A stretch of DNA of 64,000 bases from Rana temporaria (GCF_905171775.1 NC_053489.1:334778454-334842453); one strand, 5' to 3'; numbered from the stretch's first letter, positions 21,243-32,818 are shown. Notes: generated by a model not told the origin, from the sequence alone. Translations and numbers: made by a program.

Positions 21243-22030
21243 CCAGTGCTGAAGAATTTTTTACACAATTTTGATGTGCATTTTTATTCAGGTGTAAGTG
21301 GACTGCAACATATGTGGACTTTGCATTTCCTTTGGACGCATTGCATTTCATATGAATTTCATATAGACCATACCAATTAAATCAGAACTTTACCCATATC
21401 AACTTGATAAATAATTAATAATATTAAAAATAATGCTACCAAAATTAGTGCAAATTGGCTTGTCTCTTCTTGCCGAAAGCTGCCATTTTTCTCAAGTCCA
21501 GAATCCCTGAGCTCTGTGAAAAGGCCCAGGATACTGGGAAAGTTGTGGATTCCAGATCCATTCAGAATGTATTCCTGCACAGCGCTGAAGAATGTTCACA
21601 CAATATTTCACACAATATTTGGAATCCTGAACTTTCTCAGCATCCTGTGGTAAAGCCGAGGGATATCACTGATGTCTACAGGAAACAGTCAGAATCTGGG
21701 GTGGGAGTTAAGTGTATTTGCAAATTTTTCTTCAAATGCTTTATTCTTTTGTTGCTTTTGATGTGCATTTTTTTTTAGGGGTAAGTGGGCTCCAAGATAA
21801 GTGAACCTTGCATTTCTTTTGGATGCATTGGATTTCTTATGAATTTCATATAGACAGTACCAATTAAAAATGAACTTTACACATACCAACTTGATAAAAA
21901 GTAACATTCTTTAGCAAGGAACATATATTCCACATTAACAATTATACTACCAAAATTAGTGTGGGCTGTAAATTGCCTCCTGCATTGTTATTGATTTTTC
22001 TGCCATTTTGCTGAAGTCCAGAGCAGCGGT
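21243..22030. repeat. Diverged tandem duplication, offset about 0.49 kb
   Basis: GATGTGCATTTTTATTCAGG at about 21271 is followed by a GTAAGTGGACTGCAA, ATGAATTTCATATAGAC, CCAATTAA and CTACCAAAATTAGTG series. The same series recurs from about 21758 to 21962 in the same order. The block between (21515-21600) also matches 18281-18375. No coding potential. Confidence 0.65.
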
Positions 22031-22439
22031 AAATCATTAAGTTGTCAGCAGACTGGCCTTTAGTGTCTCTGATTTTTGCCACAATGCCAAAGACGAAGAG
22101 CAACAGAGCAGGGTGAGACAGTGGGGCTGATTTACTATTCTCTGTGCGCTGCGCTGGTTCATGCCTTAATTAGTGCGCCGGGTGAAGCCTTAATTAGGCG
22201 CATGAACCAGCGTAGCAGCCGGCGCATTGCAAGTAAAATGTAAAGCCGCGCCGAACTCCCTATAGAAGTCTATGGGAGAAATCAAAAGTGTTAATTTTAA
22301 AGGATAATATGCAAGTTTTGTCCTAAAAAGTGTTTGGGGACCTCAGTCCTGCCCCAGGGGACGTGCATCAATGCTTTTTTTATTTTTTAAAACGGCCGTT
22401 TTTTCGGGAGCAGTGAAATTAATAATGCTTAAAGTGAAA

Positions 22440-24525
22440 CAGTAAAAGTGAAATATTCCTTTAAATTTCGTACCTGGGGGGTGTAAAGTCAGCATGTGAA
22501 ATAGCGCATTTTTCCCGCACTTAGAACTGTCCCTGCACAAAATGACATTCAGAAGGAAAAAAAGTAATTTAAAATTCACACGCGGCAATAATGAATTGTC
22601 GGCTCTGACAATTCAGAGAGGATTCATTCATAAAACAAAAAAAAAAATGTGTGGCGGTTCCCCCAAATTAAATTACCAGGCCCTTCAGGTCTGGAATGGA
22701 TATTAAGGGGAACCCCGCCGTAAAAACAAAAAAAAAAAAGACGTGTGGTTCCCCGCAAATATCCATACCAGGCCCTTCAGGTCTGGTGTGGATTTTAAGG
22801 GGAACTCCACCCCAAATAAAAAAAAATGGCGTGGAGTTCCCCCTAAAAATCCACACCAGACCCTTATCCGAGCACGTTAACCTGGTCGGCCACAGAAAAG
22901 AGGGGGGGACAGAGTGCGGCCCCCCCCTCTCCTGAACCGCACCAGGCCACATGCCCTCAACATGGGGAGGATGTCCCCATGTTGATGGGGACAAGGGCCT
23001 CATCCCCACAACCCTTGCCCGGTGGTTGTGGGGGTCTGCAGGCGGGGGGCTTATCAGAATCTGGAAGACCCCTTTAACAAAGGGGACCCCCAGATCCTGG
23101 CCCCCCCTATGTGAAATGGTCAGCCTTCTCGTCCACCTCTTTTTCTTCCCCGGACGCAGCGCTTGAAATTTAATTAGCCGCCGTGTGCCGCTCCTGGGAC
23201 ACGCCCCCCTCTGACGCCACAAGTAAACTCATTAGAAGGTCATGTGCATCAGAGGGGGGCGGGGTCACAGAGCGTCACACGACGGGGGAATTCAATTTCA
23301 AGAGCGCGGTCCGGAGAAGAAGAAGCCGCCGCACTATGCGGACAAGCTTCCAATTGAAGTTCCCCGCCGTGTGACGCTCATGTGACCCCGCCCCCCTCTG
23401 ACGCACATATACCACACGCGGACTTTCATATGAGTTTACCTGTGGCGTCAGAGGGGGGCGGAACACTGCGGGGTCTTCAATTTCAAGCGCAGCACCAAGA
23501 AGATCAAGAAGATGTGGACGAGAAGGCCGACGGAAGGAGAGGAAGATAGGAGAAGACGTCGGGCAAGATGTGGATGAGAAGACCCAAGAAAGAAGCAGAG
23601 GAAGAAACCCGAATGAAAGAAGAAGAAAAACCGCGGAAAGAAGATTTTATTAAAAGATTTGTCAAAAACCGGCTACTGTCATTTTTCACACTTTTGTCAC
23701 TATTCTTTGGTGAAATGGTAGGGGTACAATGTACCCCATTACCATTTCACATAGGGGGGGGCCGGGATCTGGGGGTCCCCTTTGTTAAAGGGGTCTTCCA
23801 GATTCTGATAATCCCGCAGACCCCCACACCCACCGAGCAAGGGTTGTTGTGGGGATGAGGCCCTTGTCCCCATCAACATGGGGACATCCTCCCCATGTTG
23901 AGGGCATGTGGCCTGGTACGGTTCAGGAGAGGGGGGGCCGCAATCTGTCCCCCCCTCTTTTCTGCGGCCGGCCAGGTTAACGTGCTCGGATAAGGGGTCT
24001 GGTGTACATTTTTAGGGGGACTCCACGCCATTTTTTTTTATTTGGGGTGGAGTTCCCCTTAAAATCCACACCAGACCTGAAGGGTAGGTATATTTGGGGG
24101 GTCCCCATGCCATTTTTTTTTAAGGCGGGGTTCCCCTTAATATCAATTCCAGACCTGAAGGGCCTGGTAATTTAGTTTGGGGGACCCCCACACTTTTTTT
24201 TTTTTAGTTTTAATGAGCAATGACTATATTCTTTATAGCCATGAGTACTTTTAAATTACAATTTTTTTCACTTCAGAAATGACATCTTGTACAGCAGGGA
24301 TATGCAATTAGCGGACCTCCAGCTGTTGCAGAACTACAAGTCCCATGAGGCATAGCAAGACTGACAGCCACAAGCATGACACCCAGAGGCAGAGGCATGA
24401 TGGAACTTGTAGTTTTGCAACAGCTGGAGGTCCTAAGCACGGGAAACATGCGTGTACCCCCCCTCCCCCCCTGTATGAAATTTAAAGGAATATTTAACTT
24501 TTATTATTTCACTTTAACCACTTCC
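22440..24525. repeat. Foldback element 1, inverted arms of about 0.48 kb
   Basis: Left arm about 22640-23125 and right arm about 23735-24210 are reverse complements with small indels (22951 pairs with 23907). Shared blocks include CCAGGCCCTTCAGGTCTGG, ATGCCCTCAACATGGGG and GCTTATCAGAATCTGGAAGA. A short outer pair (AAAGTGAAA...TTCCTTTAAATTTC near 22430-22475 with 24478-24515) extends it. The core has nested inverted words around GACGCCAC and CAGAGGGGGGCGG. Open frames here are arm artefacts. Confidence 0.7.
24296..24440. mobile_element. hAT-like palindromic MITE
   Basis: CGGACCTCCAGCTGTTGCA on the left mirrors TGCAACAGCTGGAGGTCC on the right, with ACTACAAGTCCCATGAGG and CATGATGGAACTTGTAGT inside. 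It is related to 26990-27128. No ORF. Confidence 0.6.
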
Positions 24526-25290
24526 ATACCGCGCCTATTCTGGCACTTCTCTCCTCCATGTAAAAATTATATTTATTTCCTGGGAAATTACTCAGGACCC
24601 CCAAACATTATATATATATTTTTTTAGCAGACACCCTAGGGAATAAAGTGGCGGTAATTTTTTATTTGATTTCCAACGGTATTTGCGCATAATTTAGTCC
24701 AAAAAAAAAAAGTATTTGGTCCAAAAAAAAAACGGTTTCATGAATTAAAAAATAACAAAACAGTAAAGTTAGCCCAATTTTTATGGATAATGTGAAAGAT
24801 GATGTTACACCGAGTAAATAGATACCAAACTTGTCACGCTTTAATATTGCACACACTCATGGAATGGCGCCAAACTTCGGGACTTAAAAATATCCATAGG
24901 CGATGCTTGATTTTTTTTTACAGGTTACCAGTTCAGAGTTACAGAGGAGGTCTAGGGCTAGAATTATTGCTCTCGCTCTAACGTACGTGTCAATACCTCA
25001 CATGTGTGGTTTGAATGGTGTTTACATATGTGGGCGGGACTTACAAGCATGTTCGCTTCTGAGTGCGAGCTACTAGGGACAGGGGCGTTTTTTTGTTTTT
25101 TTTTTACCTAATATTTTTATTTTTGCACTTTTTTGTCCTTTTTTTTTATTTTGGATCACTTTTAGTCCTATTACAAGGAATGTAAACATCCCTTGTAATA
25201 GGACTAGTGTGTGACAGGTCCTCTTTATGGAGAGAGGCGGGGTCAATAAGGCTGGAAAGCATGGTATTGGCAAAAAACAAAACAAAAAAA
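24526..25290. repeat. Dispersed repeat family X, copy 1
   Basis: From TTTAACCACTTCCATACCGC it runs through ACCGAGTAAATAGATACC, GTTACAGAGGAGGTCTAG and CTCACATGTGTGGTTTGAAT. It recurs inverted at 28426-28900 and as a fragment at 44690-44880. A hairpin pairs CCTATTACAAGG (25168-25179) with CCTTGTAATAGG (25191-25202). Non-coding. Confidence 0.6.
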
Positions 25291-25313
25291 AAAGATCTCA
25301 TGCTTTCAGCTGC

Positions 25314-25505
25314 AATCCTGTTCGTTCAGCACAGTGGTGTAGTGTATAGCACTTTGACCTAGCAGCAAAAGGGTCGCTGGTTCGAATCCCGCCCGTGACA
25401 CCACCTGCCTGGAGTTTTCTCTCCCTGTGCCTGCGTGGGTTTCCTCCCACAATATAAAAACATGCTGTAAATCGGATCCGGTCAAAATAAGCCCTAATAT
25501 GCAGT
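25314..25505 (+). mobile_element. tRNA-derived SINE
   Basis: The head has an A-box-like GTGGTGTAGTGTATAGCAC and a B box GGTTCGAATCC (25379-25389), as in RNA polymerase III promoters of tRNA origin. The body continues CTCCCTGTGCCTGCGTGGG and TTTCCTCCCACA, words typical of tRNA-related vertebrate SINEs. It does not fold as a full tRNA, so it is not a tRNA gene. Confidence 0.75.
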
Positions 25506-25660
25506 AGTATATTTAGGTTTTGTGCTGCCCTAGGCCTCACTACATTTCTGCACCTCCTAATAGAAAAATGACCCACCCCTTCCTGTCAAAGCCACACCCT
25601 GTTTTTGTATGACTCGCCCAGGAATTTTCGGGGGACCCACACACTAGTTCTGGGGGGAGG
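25506..25660. repeat. Repeat fragment with TATTTAGGTTTTGTGCTGCC
   Basis: TATTTAGGTTTTGTGCTGCC plus CTAGGCC and a nearby ACCCCTTCCT word recur at 57557-57640, just before the 24-bp minisatellite. Family not identified. Confidence 0.5.
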
Positions 25661-25975
25661 GGGGCACTGGATTCCCTTAATTTGTATAGTTTTTCTCTCA
25701 CTTCCTGTTTTGCTATGGGGCAGGAAGTGAAGGCAAATCTCCCCAATTGGACACAGATAATACAAAATAAACTGACAGGGCCTATAACCCTCCCTCACTC
25801 TATCCAAAATTAAAGAAATAAAAAGTGTTGATTATAGTTCTAGTTGAAGCACAAATTTCAGAGAGTTTTATTGAGAGGCCTAAGAAAATATAACCATGCC
25901 AATAGGCCAGGATACAGCATTGCTAATATGTATGAGTGTGTGTGTGTTAGGGCCCCCCACAAACACCACCCAATG
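25661..25975. other. No gene recognised
   Basis: It contains TCACTTCCTGTTTTGC with CAGGAAGTGA as a short hairpin (25698-25732) and a short TG run near 25932-25947. Confidence 0.4.
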
Positions 25976-26512
25976 TTAAAGCGGAGTTCCAGCCACAATT
26001 TTACTTTTTAAATATAAATACCCCTGTAATACACAAGCTTAATGTATTCTAGTAAAGTTGGCCTGTAAACTAAGGTCTGTTTTGTTAGGTTGTTACAGCA
26101 TTTAGACACTTTATAAAATAGAAATTGACTGGGGCCTTTTAAGTGTGGGCATCATGAAGCCAGACTGTATGACTTCCTGGATTTCAGCCTTGCAGATCTC
26201 GCACATGCTCAGTGCTGCACAAGCAGTGTCAGATCAGGTTTCAGCACCTGTGCTGTCCAAGTCACATGATTCTTTGAGACTGGGGAGTGCACAGACTCCT
26301 GGAAAGTTACACCCACTACATTCCCAGGAGTCTGTGCGGTGTAGGTTAGGAAGCATTAAGCACCTAGGTGCAGGAAGTGGGAAGATTAACTATTCTGCCT
26401 AGCAACAACACTTTGAAGGCATCTAAAAAAAAAAAAAATTCGTAAAGGACTAATGACATTTTTTTAAAACTACTGATGTAATGTTATATTTATGGGTGGA
26501 ACTCCACTTTAA
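25976..26512. mobile_element. T2-type MITE (TTAAAG...GGAGTTCC ends)
   Basis: The left end TTAAAGCGGAGTTCC is mirrored by GGAACTCCACTTTAA on the right, with TTAA at both extremes. Inside, GGGGAGTGCACAGACTCCTG faces CAGGAGTCTGTGC. No ORF with a domain. The family is that of the T2 MITE at 6024. Confidence 0.7.
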
Positions 26513-26629
26513 ATAAAAAAATATTGATTTGCAAATAAGTATTATCTGCTCATTTTTTGGGGATGTCTGCACCCCTGATAGTGACAACATTTGTGAGGTG
26601 TCTTCACCCTTTCTAATTCAAATTCATTC

Positions 26630-27285
26630 ACTTCCTGTCACATAGCCAAACAGGAAGTGAGGGTAAATCCTTACTAATATTTTTTTTTGGGGACACAGAG
26701 ATCAATCTAAATAGTTTCCCATTATGTAAATTGCACTCTAGCATTTTGCTGTGTGCACCCCAAATTATTAGGGATCTTGGACTTTGGGGTCCATTTACTA
26801 AAGGCAAATCCACTTTGCACTACAAGTGGACAAGCAAGGAAGAAAAGAAAACAAAACAACTTTGCTTCTACAGGATTGGATGTTAAAACCATCAGTGCTT
26901 CCTCTCTGATTTTCTGCGACTACGCTTGTACTGCAGAGTGGCTTTGCCTTTATTAAACCGCAAACTAAATAATAATTATTGGGATCCTCAAACTACGGCC
27001 CTCCAGCTGTTGTAGAACTACACATCCCATGAGGCCTTGTAATGCACTGACATTCACAGACATGACTAGGCATGATGGGAATTGTAGTTCCTGAACAACT
27101 GGAGGGCCGTAGTTTGAAGACCCATGATTTGGGGTGTACACAGCAGTGCTGGAGTGCAATTTGCTTAATGGGGACACTAGTTAGATTGACCTGTGTCCCC
27201 AAGAAAAGACATTGGTAGGGTTTTAACCTCACTTCCTGTTCAGCTGTGTGACAGGAAGTGAAGCCAATTTTAAGAAAAGGGACAC
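26630..27285. repeat. Inverted-repeat element with nested hAT-like MITE
   Basis: TTCACTTCCTGTCACA (26628-26643), GGGGACACAGAG and CTGTGTGCACCCCAAA on the left mirror TTTGGGGTGTACACAG, CTGTGTCCCC and TGTGACAGGAAGTGAA on the right. A second MITE (about 26990-27128) with CTACGGCCCTCCAGCTGTTG mirrored by CAACTGGAGGGCCGTAG lies inside. The latter matches hAT-type MITE ends. Confidence 0.6.
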
Positions 27286-28425
27286 AAAGCTCAACCCAAA
27301 AAAAACACAAGCAGGGGTTCTAACACTCACTTGGCTTTCCTCAAACACCCACAATTAGAATAGGATTGCCTTGCGCTAGATTTAAGCACAGTGCTGTAAA
27401 TCAGCACTTCAAGCCTGTCCGCCAACACCCCCCCCCCCCCAACAGTCCATGTTTGCAGGTTTTCCTTCATCTTGCACATGTGCTTTAAAAGACAGTCTGG
27501 ACAGCAATTCTTGATAAGAGAAATCCACAAAACATGTCCTGTCGGGGGTACTTGAGGGCTGAGGACCACTGCAGTAAAAACGAAATACTTACCACTTTGT
27601 CTTTAATTTCCTCGAGATTAAACATGGCAAACATTTCATGATTACACACCAGGAAAGAAGCTTAGACAAAAATCACACCTAATTTGTTAGTCCCAAACCT
27701 ATTTCAGCTGCAGCTGTCAAAATATGTAGCATGAAAAAGTAACAAAAAACAAACTTCAAAATTTTAAAGTAATTATTATTGGTCAACAAAACAAGGAAAG
27801 CAAAAAAGACAAACAAACACACACAAACAAAAATACATTTCAAAAATCAAAATAAACATAGGTTAACCGTCCCAACATCTTCAGAAATATTTTTCAAAAT
27901 AAGGCAGCAGAGACAAATACATCAAAGTGAACATCATTTAAAAATAAACAAAAAACATTGGCACAATAAAAATAAACATGCTCCAAACCACATTTCTGTT
28001 TAGCAACAACATTCCTGCCAGCTTGCCCCTCTGAGGGCAGCTGAGGACTGCTCGATCCACGCTTTTTATAACATGTGTGCTAATTAAGCAATTGAAATCA
28101 CATGAACAAGTTTCAGTCTCTAGTTTGGGTGAGCTTGTAAGTGCTTACACCTGGTAAGGATGTCCTTAAATTACTAACCCACCCATGCTCTATGAGCATG
28201 CTCAGAGACATCCAAGTGATTTTCACCCTTTAAAAAAAAAAGGAAAAACATTTTCTAAGTGTCTGAGCAGGCTCAGTTCAGCTCACATGCAGGAACAAAG
28301 CTGCAATGGCTGCTGAAAGCATGAGAGCTGTGTTTTTTCCCCCTGAACTCATGCTTTCCAGCCTGAAGGGGAGGTCTTAGTGAATTATTACGTAAAAAAA
28401 AAATAATAATAAATAAAATGCCCCT
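27286..28425. other. No gene recognised; A-rich stretch
   Basis: A C-run lies at 27429-27439 and an A-rich AAACAAACA-type tract at 27780-27975. Open frames in the A-rich tract are lysine/asparagine low complexity. Confidence 0.4.
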
Positions 28426-28900
28426 GTCCCTAGTAGCTCCCAGTCAGAAGCGAACACGCACATTTTTTTCCTTCAGGTTAACAGTTTAGAGTTACAGAGG
28501 AAGTCTAGTGCTAAAAGTATTGCTCTCGCTCTAACGCACGCATCAATACCTCACATGTGTGGTTTGAATGATGTTTACATATGTGGGCGGGACTTGCGTA
28601 AGTTGCGCCCACATACATAAACACCGTTCAAACCACACATGTGAGGTATTGGCGCGTGCGTTAGAGCGAGAGCAATACTTTTAGCAATAGACCTTCTCTG
28701 TAACTATAAACTGGTAACCTGAAAAAAAAAAAACGTCACCTATGGGGATTTTAAAGTACTGAAGTTTGGCCCCATTCCATGAGTGTTTGCAATAGTAAAG
28801 TGTGACATGTAAGGTATCTATTTACTCGATGTAACATCATCTTTCACATTATCGCCAAAAATTGGGCTAACTTTAGTGTTTTGTTATTTTTTAACCACTT
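28426..28900. repeat. Dispersed repeat family X, copy 2, with long hairpin
   Basis: It is partly the reverse complement of 24650-25090. Within it, about 28512-28692 folds on itself: GTATTGCTCTCGCTCTAACG, CACATGTGTGGTTTGAA and ATGTGGGCG are answered by CGCCCACAT-like, TTCAAACCACACATGTG and CGTTAGAGCGAGAGCAATAC. Arms are about 85 bp. Confidence 0.65.
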
Positions 28901-29585
28901 GAGCCCCAGACCATATTACTGGTCAATGACCGGGCCAGTTTTTGCGAATTCGGCACTGCGTCGTTTTAACTGACAATTGCGCGGTCGTGCGACGTGGTTC
29001 CCAAACAAAATAGGCGTCCTTTTTTTTCCCCACAAATAGATTTTTTTGGGTATAAACAAAAATAGAGCGACATTTAAAAAAAAAATAAAAAATCATTTTT
29101 ACTGTTTGCTATAAAAAATATCCCCAAAATTAACTAAAAATAATATTTTTTTCCCTCAGTTTAGGCCGATACGTATTGTTCGACATATTTTTGGTTCCAA
29201 AAAATCGCAATAAGCGTCTGATTGGTTTGCGCAAAAGTTATAGCGTCTACAAAATATGGGATAGTTTTATGGCTTTTTTATTAATATATTTTTTTTAATA
29301 GTAATGGCGGCGATGAGTGATTTTTATCGGTACTGCGACATTATGGCGGACACATTTTTGGGACCATTGGCATTTTTCTAACGATAAATGTTCTAAAAAT
29401 GCATTGCTTACTATAAAAATGTCACTGGCAAGGAATGGGGTTAACACTAGGGGCGAGGGAGGGGTTAATTATGTTCCCTGGGTGTGTTCTAACTGTAAGG
29501 GGGGTGGGACTGACTAGGGGAAATGACAGATCGCTGTTCATACATTGTATGAACAGACGATCAGGCATTTCCCCCCTGACAGGAC
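28901..29585 (-). repeat. TTAA/AACCACTT repeat, inverted copy
   Basis: It begins TTTTAACCACTTGAGCCCCA and carries GACAATTGCGCGGTCGTGCG, GGCCGATACG, AAAGTTATAGCGTCTAC and GGGGTTAACACTAGGGGCGA in the family order. Homologous to 15423-15642, 46780-47388 and the right half of 50523-51743. A terminal hairpin GTTCATACATTGTATGAAC lies near 29537-29555. Confidence 0.7.
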
Positions 29586-30132
29586 CGGGATAAAGGGGAA
29601 CTCTGCGCCAAATTTCAAACAAGAAACCAGCGCGGGTACCCCTCCAGGGGTACATTAGGCTCTTCGGCTTGGTCTGGAACGTGAGGGGTTAAACCCACGC
29701 CGAAAAACAACGTGGGGTCCCCCCAGATCCAGACCAAGCCCTTATCCCAAGCACGCAGTCTGGCCAGACAGGAATGGGGGTGGGGACGAGCGAGCGCCCC
29801 CCCTCCTGAGCCGTACCAGACCGCATGCCCTCGACATGGGGGAGTGTGTGCTTTGAGGGAGGGGGCACCGCGCCCCCACCCCAAAACACTCTTGTCCCCA
29901 TGTCGATAGGGACAAGAGCCTCTTCCTGACAACCCTGGCCGTTGGTTGTCGGGGTATGCGGACGGGTGCTTATCAGAATCTGAGAGCCCCCTTTAATAAG
30001 GTGGCCCCCAGATTCCGGCCCCCCCACCCTATGTGAATGAGTATGGGGTACATCGTACCCCTAACCATTCACCTGGGGGGGGAAATGTAAAGTAAAAAAA
30101 CACACCACAAAGAATAAAATAATTTATTAGTC

Positions 30133-30340
30133 AGCTCCGGGGGTCTTCCGCCGGGGCCCCCTTCACCATGAAGCTCCTTGCTTATGGGGGAGGGCTGCGG
30201 GCTTCGTAGCTGTCTTCTGCCGGGGCCCCCTTCACCATGAAGCTCCTTGCTTATGGAGGAGGGCCGCGGGCTTCGTCGCGGTCTTCCGCCGGAGCCCCCT
30301 TCACCATGAAGCTCCTTGCTTATGGGGGAGGGCCCTGGAC
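30133..30340. repeat. Three 69-bp tandem units inside foldback 2
   Basis: CACCATGAAGCTCCTTGCTT recurs at about 30164, 30233 and 30304 with flanking GCCGGGGCCCCCTT. The open frames over this area are repeat artefacts. Confidence 0.75.
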
Positions 30341-30459
30341 TTCATCGCTTTCTGCCAGGGGGGTGCTGTAGACCCCCCCCCCACCGGGCTTCTACGCTGT
30401 TTTCTGCCGGGGGGCGACACCCGTGGGCTTCTCTGCTGCCTTCTGCCTGGCTGCTCCGC

Positions 30460-30672
30460 GGGGGCCAGGGCTTGTCTCCGCTGTCTTCCGCTGGGGGGCG
30501 CCACCCTCCGGGCTTCTGCGGTGCCTTCCGCTTCTGCCTGGCTCCTCCGGGAGCCCAGGGCTTGTGTCCGCTGTCTTCCGCCGGAGGGCGCCACCCTCCG
30601 GGCTTCTGCGGTGCCTTCCGCTTCTGCCTGGCTCCTCCGGGAGCCCAGGGCTTGTCTCCGCTGTCTTCTCCC
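30460..30672. repeat. About 2.4 units of a 90-bp tandem repeat
   Basis: GGGCTTCTGCGGTGCCTTCC occurs at about 30510 and 30600, with GGGAGCCCAGGGCTTGT between. Because 90 is a multiple of three, frames stay open and give spurious 30-residue protein repeats. Confidence 0.75.
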
Positions 30673-31606
30673 TTCTCTTCCATTCGATGTTGACACAACG
30701 AGATCCGGCGCTGGTATGCCGTCTGAGCTATGGGCATCGAGTTATATAGGGCAATGCCACCATGCGCACCTCCTGGCAGAAGACGAGGAACAAGACCGGA
30801 GCCCTGGCGGAAGGCATCGGAAAGACCGGGGGATAGGCGCCATCCCCCGGCAGAAGTCGCCGAAGTCCGGATGCCCCCCTAATGTTAAAGAGCTTAAATG
30901 GGTTGGGGGGCCCCGGCGGAAGGCACCGGATAAGACCAGGGTGGGATGGCGCCCTCCCCCGGCAGAAATCGGTGAAGCCCAGGGCCCCGGCGAAAGATCG
31001 GGAGAGAAGAAACCCCCCCTTCTGAAAGAGCTAAAAGAAGAAAGGGGGGGCCCGGAGCTGACTAATAAATTATTTTATTCTGTGTGGTGTGTTTTTTTAC
31101 TTTACATTCCCCCCCCCAGGTGAATAGGTAGGGGTACGATGTACACCATACTCATTCACATAGGGTGGGGGGCCGGCATCTGGGGGCCCCCTTATTAAAG
31201 GGGGCTTGCAGATTCCGATTAGCCCCCGCCCGCATACCCCGACAAGCAATGGCAAGGGTTGTCGGGAAGAGGCTTTTGTCCCTATCGACATGGGGACAAG
31301 AGTGCTTTGGGGTGGGGGGGCAGTGCCCCCCTCCCTCCCCCAAAGCACACACTCTCCCATGTTGAGGGCATGCGGTCTGGTACGGCTCAGGAGGGGGGGG
31401 GGGCGCTCGCTCATCCCCACCCCCATTCCTGTCCGGCCAGACTGCGTGCTTGGGATGAGGGCTTGGTCTGGATCTGGGGGGAACTCCGCGCTGGTTTTCG
31501 GCGCGGGTTTAACCCCTTACGTTCCAGACCAAGCCGAGGAGCCTAATGTACCCCTGGAGGGGGACCCACGCCGGTTTCAAGTTTGAAATTTGGTGCGGAG
31601 TTCCCC

Positions 31607-32129
31607 TTCATGGTCAGCGCAGGCTGAAAACAGGTCGGAGATTCCCGTGCGCCGCGTCACGCAGCGCAATTACGAGTACGCCGATTGGTATTTACCAAGA
31701 TTTTCTCGGCGTACTGACAAGGCGCACGGGAAGCCCCGAAAGTTCTCTGTACGCATGCCCAGTATGAAAATGAACCTCCCGAGATTCAGGCGCACTGTGC
31801 AAGCGTACGGGGATCGGTTCCCTAAAATCACTTTTACTTTCAATTCGGCCCGCAACACACATTCAAACACATGTTACTTCATTTCCCCCGCATCACCCCA
31901 CCTCCCCCCTAATAAACTCCTGCCCGAAGCCCCGCAATTTACATTTCAATATGCCGTGCACCAGGTCTATAGTAGTGCACCATGCGCCCTCTCCTGGGCG
32001 CACTGAGCACTTTAGTAACTAAGGAAATACACTGCACTAGCAGCGTATTTCTTTAGTAAATGTCAAAACGGCTGCTATTCCTGCTTTTGCTCCATGAGTC
32101 ATGGAGCAAAGGCTTGGTAAATCAGCCCC
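31607..32129. repeat. Right terminal part of the 22123-32129 composite
   Basis: Non-coding sequence ending in a hairpin (TGCTCCATGAGTCATGGAGCA, 32089-32109) and TGGTAAATCAGCCCC. CAGCGTATTTCTTTAGTAAA also fits MITE-type DNA. Confidence 0.45.
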
Positions 32130-32132
32130 AGT

Positions 32133-32484
32133 GTATTACTGGATTTAACATTTTAGTATATGCCCTTAGTTTTAATGTTTTACATAGCTATACCTGTAAA
32201 AGGGGCCGGTCTCTGAAGTGATCTACCAGGAATTGATTTTCTGACTAAACATCCACTTTAAGCTATTGAATTACATTTATCCAGCAGATGAATCGTTAGG
32301 CCTTATTCCCACTGCTGACTGCCTAATGCACCAAAATAATTCATGTACGTACTATTTTCTGTACATCTGCATATTATCACACAGGGTAGTTATAGTGTGC
32401 TGCAACTTGTGTTACTCCTAGAGGAAGCCTATCTCAGAAGGAAACAGTAATGATTGGTCAAGAAAAAAAAATCACGCTGTGTGA
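32133..32484. other. No gene recognised
   Basis: Anonymous AT-rich sequence without repeats or convincing frames. Confidence 0.4.
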
Positions 32485-32818
32485 TCTATTGCTCATCCTA
32501 GTACACACGGGTCGAATGTCAGGCCCGTGTGTACTACAGCCGGTCCGATACAAGCCTTCCGTTCAGCTGGCTTCTGTCAAAGGGGCATGACCGAAAAAGG
32601 TCTGCTGTGCAGCTCCCGATCAGGGCTCTCAGCCAATAGCACTGACCGTAATGTTTAGGGGGGGTTGTCCCCCTGTCAGAACACAATAGTTATGATCACT
32701 GTACTAATGTTGCATAGTTAGTACAGAGGCTCCTCCTGAGCTGTCAGTTTTTTTTCGTTCATCCCTGCTGGGTTGAGTGAAAAATAATTATTAGTGTGTA
32801 TCAGGCTTAAGAGAAGCC
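32485..32818. mobile_element. Probable MITE with TACACACGG-type end
   Basis: TAGTACACACGGGTCGAATG is followed by its own local inverse CCGTGTGTACTA (32524-32535). The right side ends TAGTGTGTATCAGGCTTAAG. The sequence type resembles the GTACACACG elements at 18399 and 44188, but termini are eroded. Confidence 0.4.

Larger units (their letters stand above)
29590..31606. repeat. Foldback element 2, inverted arms of about 0.53 kb
   Basis: Left arm about 29590-30125 and right arm about 31070-31606 are reverse complements (29822 pairs with about 31368). Shared blocks include GGGGTACATTAGGCTC, GGCTTGGTCTGGA, GGGACAAGAG and CATAGGGTGGGGGGCCGG. Arm words ATGCCCTC-ACATGGG and GCTTATCAGAATCTG are common with foldback 1, so both belong to one family. 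The interior is GC-rich minisatellite. Confidence 0.7.
22123..32129. mobile_element. Possible 10-kb composite bounded by GGGGCTGATTTAC inverted ends
   Basis: GGGGCTGATTTACTA at 22123 is mirrored by TGGTAAATCAGCCCC ending at 32129. AGT flanks both sides (22120-22122, 32130-32132), which would be a 3-bp target duplication of Harbinger type. The inside is a patchwork: two foldback elements, a SINE, T2 and hAT-like MITEs and other repeats. It may be one MITE inflated by nested insertions. Two independent MITE ends is the alternative. Confidence 0.4.

Noticed and set aside
22668..23222. 184-codon minus-strand frame
   Set aside because: It lies in a foldback arm, has a mirror in the other arm and lacks any domain.
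25314..25400. Possible tRNA gene with a good B box
   Set aside because: No full cloverleaf and the sequence continues into a SINE body.
30301..31123. Overlapping 100-200-codon frames in GC-rich DNA
   Set aside because: They cover 69- and 90-bp tandem repeats whose length is a multiple of three and are open on both strands.
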